From positions 41,257,662 to 41,321,661 of the forward strand of contig CM070604.1 in NCBI GenBank assembly GCA_036346395.1: a stretch of DNA of 64,000 nucleotides. The letters are read 5' to 3'. This stretch comes from Hsuehochloa calcarea (lineage: Eukaryota > Streptophyta > Magnoliopsida > Poales > Poaceae). This document shows, piece by piece, positions 22,629 to 31,586 of the stretch. A program made the position numbers and the translations under genes. Position 1 is the first letter of the stretch; each line of letters opens with the position of its first letter. The notes beneath the pieces were generated by a model. That model saw nothing but the letters and a program-made list of their open reading frames with translations. It was not told the DNA's origin and did not search any database.

Positions 22629-22636
22629 TTTTTATA
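22629..22636 (-). promoter_or_regulatory. TATA-like box for the T1 antisense ORF
   Basis: On the - strand this reads TATAAAAA, about 131 bp upstream of the antisense ATG at 22498. This fits an internal promoter for the antisense gene. Confidence 0.4.
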
Positions 22637-22639
22637 ACC

Positions 22640-23030
22640 GCACGATTGCCACCGCTACGGGAACCGTCTCATCGACAGGTCTGTGGGAGTCGGTTGCAAT
22701 TCCCAAGATGGTCTGTTTAAGAAAATTAGGTTCGTTTTGTCACCTCCAAGCGAAATTACTTTCTTGACCAAGTCTTTCTGGTCGAATGAAGTAACAATCG
22801 GAAAGGATTTTTCTCCGATCGCCCTACTACGACCACTTCACAGTCGTAGGGGTTTTTACGACTATTTGATAATCGTAAGCAACCTTCTTGACCAAGCAAA
22901 TTCCTGGTCAAAGTAGCACTCAAATGTCGGAGAGTTTTTCCTTCGACCATTATTCTGCGACATTTTCATAGTCGTAAGACCATTTGCAAATACTTCACCA
23001 AGTAAGTTATTTTCACTTGAAGTCAATAGA
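22640..23030. other. T1 non-coding region before the 3' LTR
   Basis: No protein is recognised. Dispersed copies of the LTR dyad motif occur here (TACGACC ... AGTCGTA near 22828-22852, TACGAC ... AATCGTA near 22856-22878, GCGAC ... GTCGTAAG near 22956-22977). No clear polypurine tract precedes 23031. Confidence 0.5.
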
Positions 23031-23941
23031 TGACGAGGATCGATAATCCTCATTTTATCTTTTATCTATAATTCTTATTATGGGTAAATATGATGTCACG
23101 TAGTCCCCAGAAGTACCCCTTATATTTATAAGGGAGGGGCCTACCAAGTGATTGTATGTTCTCCTACAATCATCCCCATAGTCGTAAGTCTTACTACGAC
23201 TATGTCATGGTCGTAAGTCTTTCTACGACCACTACCTGTTCGTAAGCCCTTCTACGACCATTACCCAGTCGTAAGTCCTTCTACGACCACTACCCAGACG
23301 TAAGTCCTTCTACGACCATTACCCAGTCGTAAGTCCTTCTACGACTATTGTCCAGTCGTAAGTTCTGCTACAACTTGTACCTGAGTCGTAAGTCACCTTT
23401 ACGACCAAGTCAACCACGACCACCTTATAATCAATAAAACCTACAAGCGAGTGGGTCCAATTGATTAAGGAATTCAGACGGTCCACATGCACTATTATTC
23501 CGCGCAGTAAAAGTGCTTAATACCCCATTACCTCTGAAAGATAACTGCCAAACGGCGTGAAGGAGCCATTACACCGGTAATTACTGCCATCATGTACCCA
23601 TTACTGGCTTAATTAGGCGCCTCTTTAGCAGGGGAAAACGGCTACTCCTTCACGACTATATAAAGGCATCAATCAGAAGGACAAGGGGAGGGGAAAGAAA
23701 GAGCCAATCAAGGACAATCAAGGAGAAATACAAGTACTGTTCTTTGTAATAGTCTTAGTTTCTGGCTTGATTGTTGAGAATACAGTCAATACCACACACA
23801 CACAGGAGTAGGGTTGTTATTCTCCTGGAGAAGGCTGAACACATATAAAAATCCTGTGTCAATCGCTCTGCGTGATTTCATCTCTAGGAGACCCCCCGAA
23901 TCAAACAATCTTTACGTAAGATCGGTTCTAAAACACCGACA
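23031..23941 (+). repeat. T1 3' LTR
   Basis: A complete 911-bp LTR. It begins TGACGAGGATC and ends AAACACCGACA, next to the CCACC duplication. It holds the hairpin array (23180-23413) and a TATA box near 23657. Confidence 0.9.
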
Positions 23942-23946
23942 CCACC
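23942..23946. repeat. Target-site duplication, right (T1)
   Basis: CCACC, matching 17946-17950. Confidence 0.9.
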
Positions 23947-24599
23947 ATTATGACTTAATGGTGTGATGTGATAATTAATGATAATCATATTATGGAACTA
24001 ACTTTTTTCATGAGTTGGATGAATAGGTTATGTTCCAAAGTGATAAAGACTTAGGATGACATCATGAGTTGATCGTCATGAAGTTAAGGTTCGAGTAAAG
24101 GATGCATTACGTGTTGATGTGTATGAAGAGCTTGAAGAAAAGTAAATCATCGTGTGTCGATGATGATTCAAGAAGAGGAGATGATCATGGGTTGATCATC
24201 AAGACAAGAGATGACCCATCATGTGTTGATGGAGGTCTAGTGAAAAATGCATCATGTGTTGATGCATATCAAGACTCGAGGATGAAGGATATCATCATAA
24301 GTTGATGAGCATCGAGTCAAGATCCCGAAGTAAAAGAGATCATCATGAGTTGATGATCATCAAAGTCAAGGACCTGGACTTGAAGTGATGATGTGCGTTA
24401 TCAAGTTTCAAGAAGATGTTCAAGGTAAAGGTATGACTAGCTAGGGCTAAGGATGCGTTCCTAGTCTTTTACCGGTCTTGGTGTTTTGTTGGTAGACCGG
24501 ATTGCTAGTATAGATTATCGTACTATTAAGAGTGGTCTTGACTAGTAGTATGAGTTAGTCATATGTTGATAGTTCATTGTGTTTGCTCTAGCTCATCTA

Positions 24600-24975
24600 T
24601 GCATGGTACTATTATTTACTGAATGTGTTTTGCAAATAGCCGAAGCTCATGCATTTAATCTTTGTAGCATGAGACTATAATTTGCAAATGTGTTTTGTAA
24701 ATGGTTGAAGTCCATGCACTTTAGCCTTGTAGCATGATGCTATTATTTGAGAATGTGTTTTGCAAATAGTTGATGCTCATGCATGATTCTTGTAGCATGT
24801 GACTTGAGTTTGCAAATGTATTTTGTAAATAGTTTAAGTCCATGTATCTTATTCCTTGTGGTGTGATTCTAAAAGTTGATAAATGTGTTTTGAAAATTAT
24901 TGAGAATCTTACATTTAACTCTTGTTTGAATCGCAAGTCAATTGGCAAATGTGTTTTGCAAATTGAGCTTTTTTC
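24600..24975 (+). repeat. Six-unit, about 65-bp tandem repeat in S1 LTR
   Basis: GTGTTTTG recurs at about 24625, 24690, 24755, 24818 (variant), 24885 and 24951. Each is flanked by TTTGCAAA-like half sites. The same array is at 32715-33090 in the 3' LTR. Confidence 0.8.
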
Positions 24976-24979
24976 AGGA

Positions 24980-25450
24980 ATATCGGTAGTTCCGACGTTA
25001 AGAAGGAGGAACTACCGTTGTGCGGTAGTACCAGCGTGTTCGGAGCGGAACTACCGCAACCCGGATGGACCAAAAATCCTGCGGTACGTATTTTCCAGAG
25101 AGATGCTTTTCGAGTTTGTTTTGCTCTTGGAAGTGCAGTAGTACCGGAGTTGTGTGGGTGGAACTACCGCAAGTCGAATGTACCGAAATCCTTGCGATAC
25201 ATTTTTTACAGAATGATGCTCAACTACCGCAGATCGGTAATTCCAAAAAACGAACGGAGGTATATTTTTTCCAGTAGGTGCCATGTGTTGGACCTAAGTG
25301 GAAGCGGTAGTACCGCCCCTCAGAAATGAACGACCGAAGATCGGAACTCGTGTATTGGTTGGCGGTGGTACCTAGTTTCTCGTCTGATATAGCCGTTATT
25401 GTGCTTGTCCTGTAGGTGCGGTAGTACCGGTCATTGAACAGCGGTAGTAC
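24980..25450 (+). repeat. GGTAGTACC palindrome cluster in S1 LTR
   Basis: About ten short palindromic or near-palindromic units (CGGTAGTACCG, CGGAACTACCGC) lie upstream of the TATA box. A second cluster is at 33100-33660 in the 3' LTR. Clusters of LTR palindromes are a known Sirevirus trait. Confidence 0.75.
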
Positions 25451-25505
25451 TGCTTGTGTTGATTTTCACCAATTTGTTTCCAACGGCTAGTTTTTGTGTG
25501 TGGGC

Positions 25506-25513
25506 TATATATA
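25506..25513 (+). promoter_or_regulatory. S1 LTR TATA box
   Basis: TATATATA sits in the palindrome GGGCTATATATACCC. The 3' LTR copy is at 33704-33711. This is the probable core promoter. Confidence 0.55.
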
Positions 25514-26194
25514 CCCACATTGGCGGTTGGGAAATAATCTTTGGCACCTCAATTCATTCTCTTGAGCAAAGAGCAAGCCCTCTCATCTCTTATGTGCATG
25601 TGTTGCACTTAGTGAGCTTGGAGAGCAAACCCTAAGTGCATGTGTTGCCTTAGGTAGTGGATTGTGTATCCATTGAGCTTAGACACTTGATTAGTTCAAG
25701 TGAGAGTTGAGACTTGTTACTCTTGGTGTTTGCCGACACTTAGATGGCGTGGAGGCGTCGTGTACCGGTAATATTCTCAAGAAGCTTGTGAGAAGGCCCG
25801 GCGTGGTTGTGAGTGGTTTGGTGCTCGCCATCTCCGGACTGGAGGAAGAGCAACCCGAGTGGATCGAGGTGTTGATTCGTGTTGTGAGAACCGGTCCAAG
25901 TGGTTGGACTTACCTCGGAGGTGTTGGCTCAATTGAGGAGCCGGTCCAACGCGGTTGGGCTTACCTCAACGTGGATTAGGAGAGACCGGCAAGTCTCCGA
26001 ACACCACGGTAAAATATCATCGTTTCTATTGTGGTTTGTTCTTGTGTTTTATTTTGGGCAATTTATATTACTTGCATTATTTTCTTATATATCTTTGTGT
26101 GCTTCCGCATTATAAGTTGGTCTTGGCCAAAGAAGTTTTTTAAAAAAATCGTCTATTCACCCCCCCTCTAGTAGGCCTTCTCGATCTTATAGGT

Positions 26195-26206
26195 GGTACC
26201 AGAGCT
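26195..26206 (+). promoter_or_regulatory. S1 primer binding site, tRNA-iMet type
   Basis: TGGTACCAGAGC lies 2 bp after the LTR end. It differs from the usual initiator-Met complement by one base (C for T). Confidence 0.8.
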
Positions 26207-26248
26207 TGGTCTCTCATTTATTAGACATAACCGTCTAGAGAGTAAAGG

Positions 26249-27246
26249 ATGGCGACTAATGATTTAGTGCACCTAGGTGGAGCACCTCTATTTGATGGCA
26301 CAAATTATACTCATTGGAAAATCCGCATGTCATATCATTTTAAGGCCATGAGCCTAAAAATATGGCAGATTGTAGATGTAGGCTTTTCTCCTCTATTGGA
26401 TCATCTTACTCCAACATTTGAGGAAGAGAAATGCTTATATCTCGAAGCTCAAGCAATTAACGCTTTATTTAGTGCTTTGAGTGTAGAGGTATTCGATGAG
26501 GTATGCAATCTGAAGAGCGCTCATGAGATGTGGACATATCTTCAAGTTCATTATGAAATGTCCACCTCTACTAGTGATGATTGCATAGAAGAATGGATGT
26601 CGGGAGAAAATGCTCAACCTCTAGTTCCGACAATGACAAGTCCTCAATTCCATCCACATCACCTCATTGCTTTATGGCTAAAGGTAATAAAGAGGTAAAT
26701 AATGATGAGCCTACTTATGATGAGTTGATGGACATGTTAGAAGAGCTAAATGAATATTTAGGAAAGGATAAATTAAAATTTAAAGTTTTGAAGAAAGAAT
26801 ATATCTCACTTCAAAATAATTATGATGTTTTAAAAGATGAATATGAAGCTCTCCTCCTAAATAAGCTAAATAAGTCTAAGGTGGATATAGGTATTGCTTG
26901 CAATTTGCTAGATGATATGCCATGTATAGTTTCTAGCTCTTGCATTTCATCTAAGGTTAGCATATCCACTTTATATGATGATTTGCTTGATATGCCTTGT
27001 TTCTCAAAAATAGATGCTCCTATTTCCTCTATGTCTTGTTATACTAACCTTGTAGAGGAAAATAAAGAGCTCAATGCCCAAGTCATAAAATTAAAAGTTG
27101 ACTTGGAAAGAAGCCCCAAAGGAAAGGCCGCTCTCGACGATATATTGAGCAAGCAAAGACGCTTGCAAGATAAGAGTGGTATTGGCTACACTCCCAAGAA
27201 AAGGGAGAATAGCAAGACAAGGCACAACGCAAGACATACGAAGTAA
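26249..27246 (+). pseudogene. S1 gag (UBN2-type Copia capsid)
   Basis: The frame opens with ATG 26249 (MATNDLVHLGGAPLFDGTNY). It shows the Copia Gag signature: HWKIRMSYHFKAM, QAINALFSALS, then SAHEMWTYLQVHYE. A segment normally following that point is missing and the frame shifts near 26590. The second frame, ending at 27246, gives SSDNDKSS, CFMAKGN, a Glu/Lys-rich coiled coil (about 26715-26880) and ENKELNAQVIKLKVDLERS. This matches the coiled-coil C-half of Sirevirus gag proteins. Gag would package element RNA. The frameshift and internal deletion make it defective as assembled. Confidence 0.8.
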
Positions 27247-27360
27247 TATGTCAAGTGCCATGGACGCAATGGAAAATACCACTATGCCTTGGTGTGCGCT
27301 AATTAAATAGATGTCAAGACAAGACATTCAAAAATGAGGCAAACCGGCAAGAAGTAAGAA

Positions 27361-27632
27361 ATGAAGACAAGTAGGGGAAGCAAAAGCCCAACTTGCTACA
27401 ATTGTCGGAAAAAGGGATATATTGGTAAACAATGTCCCAAGGTATCTCTCCTAAACCAATTATTTATAATGCTCATTATTTGCTTAGGAAGGATAAATAT
27501 GATAATGTGTTTGCTAGAATTGTTAGTTCACCTAAGACTATTGCGAGGGCCATTTGGATGCCCAAAAGTATTGTGACTAACATTCGTGGACCCAACCAAC
27601 TATTGGGTACGAAAATACGCTTAAATGCTTAA
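27361..27632 (+). pseudogene. S1 gag zinc knuckle and end of gag homology
   Basis: The CCHC knuckle reads CYNCRKKGYIGKQC. The zinc-binding His is replaced by Tyr. In another frame, AHYLLRKDKYDNVFARIV and WMPKSIVTNIRGPNQL resemble the stretch between the knuckle and protease in Sirevirus gag-pol. Homology then stops; no protease, integrase or RT follows. Confidence 0.65.
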
Positions 27633-27639
27633 TAGGTAC

Positions 27640-28660
27640 TTGGAGAGGCATTAGAAGATTGGCTTATTCATATAAAGGTGGAATCCATCATATATCAAAA
27701 CTGAAGCCAAGTTTGAGGACAATCATTTCATATTAAGAAGCAATGTCATCTCGGTAATAAGTATTTACATTGAAGTATCTAGCCCTTATACCTTGTGTAG
27801 GTTGCATTCCATTAAAATCTTAAAGGGGGGTATTCTTGCTCTTGTTCATAATATTTTTTATTAAAATCTTGAGCAAGATGGAAGTGGTACATCAAGGGGA
27901 GTGCTAAATTATAATCATGTATATCACATCCCTAAGTGTGCCCAAATAAATTAAGTGCTAGTATTGTTTTTCAGAATTGAATCTTTTAGCCAAAAATCAA
28001 AAATTTCATAACTATTAGTAATTCTTTGATAAACTAGTTGCAAAATGTATACAAATGATTTTTAAGGGTTTTCCAAAGGTTTGGTTCAAAAAATCTATTT
28101 CAAGTGAAAATGAGTTTCTATCCAAAATTCTAGATCATAGTATCTTGTTTTTGACCTAAACTAGATTTTTTTTTTGTGTAAAATCAATTCTAAAAGGAAT
28201 TTGAAAATTTTTCTAAAAGAAAAATCCTAGAGTTGGCTATTATAAACAATTTTGGTATTCAAAAGATTTCCAAAAGACCAACCTAGCAAAAGTTATTTGA
28301 TTACGAAACTCGTCTAAAATCCTATTTTGACCTAAGTGGTCACTTTCTAGCACTTAAGTGAGTTTTGCTATTTGAGCTAAATTTATTCACATGAATAGGT
28401 CCATAATGTTATTAATGACTCATACATAAAACTGGATGCTTTAAAATTCATATTTTGCTTAATTTGAATCTTTTGAAGAAGTTTCATCAAAATATGTTTC
28501 ATTTGCGAAAACAAAAAATTTAATTCATAAAAACTATTTTTAAAATAGACGTTAGTCTCTTCAATGCATAATGATACTGAATGATATTTATCTGAGTGCA
28601 AAACTATGGATCATTTGCAAAATTGTCAAATTCCAGAACTTATCCTTGAAGTTCCAGGAT
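27640..28660. other. S1 internal spacer without gene
   Basis: AT-rich sequence with scattered stops in all frames. It occupies the place where Copia pol would be. I see no RT, integrase or protease motif on either strand. Confidence 0.6.
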
Positions 28661-28669
28661 TTTCAGAAC

Positions 28670-29353
28670 TATCGGCGGTATATATCTGGTACTATCGGAT
28701 CCCGGTCGTACCGGCGTGCAACCTACGGTACTACCGCATTGGGTGGTTGAAAGCATTACCTGCTCTTTCTCGGTCTCTCTCTCCTTATCCACCCCCGAGC
28801 GGTTCATCTGCATCCTTCCTTCCGCACTCGTTCAGCTTTCTCCCTCTCGGTTCCTCTCTCCCTCCGAAGAACACCAAAAACTCCACCGAAGAATCTCTCA
28901 ATTCCTCGGTTTTTCATCGACTCGGTTGATTTCTTGCATCTATAGGGTTCACCTCCCTCGATCCTTAAGGTAAAATTCGGTTTAATCCTCGTTTTGCCTT
29001 GCTCTTGAACCTAGGTCTCAAAATTAGAGAAATTTAGAATGTACATGATTTGTGTGTGATTCTTTTGGGCAAAAGTACATATTCAATGTTATATGATGTT
29101 TGTGCATCTATTTCATGGATTCAATCCACAAGAATCACTGAAAAATCGACAATATTTCCTACCCTAGAATCGGGTTAGGAAAATCGGAACTACCACTTGT
29201 CGAGCCCGGAACTACCGTAGTGCGGTCATACCGGCTCTTGTACGGCGGTACTACCGATTATCCTGACAAAGCAGAATAATCACTTCATCCAAAATTGAAC
29301 CTAGATTTGGTTGATCAATTGCACCCTTTGTAATCTATCATCTGTGTTTGAAG
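28670..29353 (+). promoter_or_regulatory. Putative leader of S1 second ORF with a possible intron
   Basis: LTR-type palindromes recur at about 28672-28740 and 29190-29262. A TATATAT run at about 28680 and a pyrimidine-rich tract (28755-28865) precede a good donor AAGGTAAAATT (GT at 28970). An acceptor AAG sits directly before ATG 29354. This resembles a 5' UTR with a leader intron of about 380 nt. Inference only. Confidence 0.35.
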
Positions 29354-30645
29354 ATGCCAAGAACAAGGATAGTGACTCGCCAGTCTTATGGTTCCCAAAG
29401 AGGTCAATCGCCCTCTGAAGCTCCTGATCTTGCACCAGAAGAACGCCGAAAGGTTAGAGAAGACAGAGGCAAGAGTCCTGCTGCCACTAGTTCAGATTCT
29501 GAGAATAATTCATCTGAAGTAAGAACTGAGTTAGATGATATGATGGGAGAACCCGAGGAAGGTCAGGTCGATCTAAGAACTAATTTAGCATATGACTACG
29601 CAATCCTTCGGCACAAGAATCAGTTTATACTGCCAAAAAAGTGTACAGATCCCAGATTCCATACATAATTTTAGAAGACTGTATATGATCAACTGTATGG
29701 AAAACAGCGACAGTTCGCTGATCATAAATGGGTGAAGTGGTCCCATCTTAACTCTTTGGATAAATATGATGGGACATACCAGCTTTTTCAAAGAGCTGGT
29801 ATTCATGATCTCATAGCACTCCGATGTGACTATGATGAGGAGATTATTCGTCAGTTCTATGCTACCCTTTATATATCTCCTGACTTCACTCAGATTGCTT
29901 AGATAACTAGAACATCCTACTTTGACTGCAACAGGCTAGAATTTGAGCATGCTCTGGGGACCGAGTCCAGCCACTATGAGAAGATTTATGATAGGCCTGC
30001 TTTATTGGTTCCCGTCTGGACTGAATATTATGACACAACTGCTCGGTTTGTTCTAGGAAAAATAGGCGGACTTCTCTCTATTCCAAGCTTGGTAAACAGA
30101 ATCATCAACCATACCATTCTTCCCAAGAGTGGCAACTTTGATGCCATCAGGGGGCATGCATGGAACATTATAGACAATATTATGCATGGAAGGAAGTTTG
30201 ATGTGGTTGATGTAATTATCAGGGAGATTGCATCTTCAAAGAATGACCGCGTCAAGAGGATAAACTATGCACCATATATTATAGCGTTAATCATTCACAA
30301 GACTGGATACAATGGAGGGTTGGGATCAGTTCATAAGCCCTATAAGCCTCGTGAGGGTTCTCCCATACCCGCTAATGTGCAAGCACAAAATCCCCCTATG
30401 GAGGCTGCACAAGAAGCTGCACAAGGGCTGCACCTGAAGAAGGCCAAGTCACTCTTACTCAGATCTACTCAACCATTATGGAGATTATGACCTCCCAACA
30501 AGAATTTCAACTAGAAACCAACAATAGGCTGATGGCCTTGTCAGAGAGTGTGACAGCTTTGGAGCAAGCCATATTGACTCCAAATCGGTATGGAAAATGC
30601 CGTCTCCATACACCTCCAAGAAGCTCTCAAGATGCGGTTGAGTGA
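29354..30645 (+). pseudogene. S1 second ORF, plant-transposon-type protein of unknown function
   Basis: One reading frame starts at ATG 29354 (MPRTRIVTRQSYGSQ). A basic, Ser/Glu-rich disordered head of about 75 residues precedes a globular part: YDQLYGKQRQFADHKW, IIRQFYATLYISPDF, RLEFEHALGT, LLSIPSLVNRIINHTI, GHAWNIIDNIMHGRKFDVVDVIIREI and INYAPYIIALIIH. Stops fall at 29666 (TAA), 29672 (TAG) and 29900 (TAG). A 1-nt shift near 30415-30430 leads into a coiled-coil tail (LETNNRLMALSESV) ending at 30643-30645. The FYATL-W-ALG pattern resembles proteins annotated as 'putative plant transposon protein domain' (Transposase_32-like), whose activity is unknown. It is neither RT nor integrase. Its position, after gag and before the polypurine tracts, is where a Sirevirus would have pol and the env-like gene. 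Confidence 0.6.
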
Positions 30646-30659
30646 CCTTTTTGGTACTT

Positions 30660-31586
30660 TGATGCCAAAAGGGGGGAATGGGTGTGGAGAAAGAGTTCTA
30701 TGGGGAAAAGGGTTTATGTTATCGAACCTGTTTTGCTTGAATCTTGTAAGAATGATTTTAATATCTTATGGTTTTAAGTTCTCTCTTGTATTATCTTGAT
30801 GAACAATGGAATGTTTATGCTGTGATTTATGCGTCTCTTTATATTCTTGACTGAGATATGTTCTGGATTGAATCCTTATAGTTGTTGCATGCTTTTCAAA
30901 TTTTAATTATCAATTGTTGTGCTTCTTTGGATTCAATATATAAATGAAAATCTGTCAATTTTTTATTATAAAATCCTCTCATATGCAGAAATCTCAATTC
31001 ACATCTCTATACGCATATATTTAGGGGGAGAATGTTATATGTTCCATAGACTTGTGACCTATTGTGGTTTCTCTTGGGAACAAAACCCTCATTGGTCATA
31101 TGTGTGCATTTCATACTCTTTCTGACCAAGCTCATTAATTTGCAAAGTGCTCTTTTTGACCTTACTTTATTTTTGGGTGATTAATGTCAAAAGGGGAGAA
31201 TATTTCAATGATTACAATAAAATAATTTCAATTGTCAAGTTCCTTGTTTTGCAAAATCTCTATGTTGGCTTTAGAATTATTTTGAATTTTTGGTGATTAA
31301 TGCCAAAAGGGGGAGAATATTTATATGATCAATATCCCCACATTTGGATGAAAAATATATATTCTCCTTTGTGATTTGATTTATGCCAAAGAGGGGAGAA
31401 TAAAAATATTCTTTTTTGTGATTTCACCTTATTTCATGCATAGTATGAAGAATTCTTTATGCTTTGAATTGCTTAGCAACAAGCATGAAAATAGCTAAAT
31501 TGTTTAAATTCTTATCTTATGATGACTTATATCAAAATGTTGTTATTGATAAAGGATTTGTCATCAATCACCAAAAAGGGCGAGAT
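30660..31586 (+). promoter_or_regulatory. Series of five polypurine-tract-like motifs of S1
   Basis: Purine tracts embedded in a similar context (ATGCCAAAAGGGGGAGAAT and variants) occur near 30662, 31187, 31291, 31384 and 31570. The last abuts the 3' LTR at 31587. Multiple polypurine tracts before the 3' LTR are a known Sirevirus feature. No gene is seen in this stretch. Confidence 0.7.

Larger units (their letters stand above)
17951..23941 (+). mobile_element. T1: deleted Tat-type Ty3 retrotransposon inside the S1 5' LTR
   Basis: The LTRs begin TGACGAGGATC. The 3' LTR ends AAACACCGACA at 23941; the 5' LTR is truncated at 18824. A CCACC duplication flanks it. Coding order is gag, protease, RT and RNase H. 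The Tat-type signatures are the VDGGSS protease, MCVDFTDLNKACPKDDFPLP and EAYVDDLVVKS. Integrase is missing. RNase H runs straight into an antisense frame typical of the pol-to-3' LTR region of Tat elements. PBS, leader and gag start are also gone. It is therefore a double-deletion derivative and cannot move on its own. Confidence 0.88.
23947..26192 (+). repeat. S1 5' LTR, right part
   Basis: Homologous to 32083-34478. It contains, in order, ATCATGAGTTGAT-type dyads (24058-24362), a 65-bp repeat array (24600-24975), CGGTAGTACCG-type palindromes (24980-25450), a TATATATA box at 25506-25513, and the CTATTCACCCCCC terminal segment. Both LTRs end CTTATA. The 5' copy lacks about 90 bp present near 33330-33420 of the 3' copy. 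Confidence 0.88.

Noticed and set aside
24102..24305. Short + frame in S1 LTR
   Set aside because: It reads through the dyad repeats and recurs at 32238 only because the LTR is duplicated.
25707..25979. 90-codon + frame near the S1 LTR end (also 33906-34163)
   Set aside because: Present in both LTRs but in untranslated leader sequence; no domain, and the two copies end differently.
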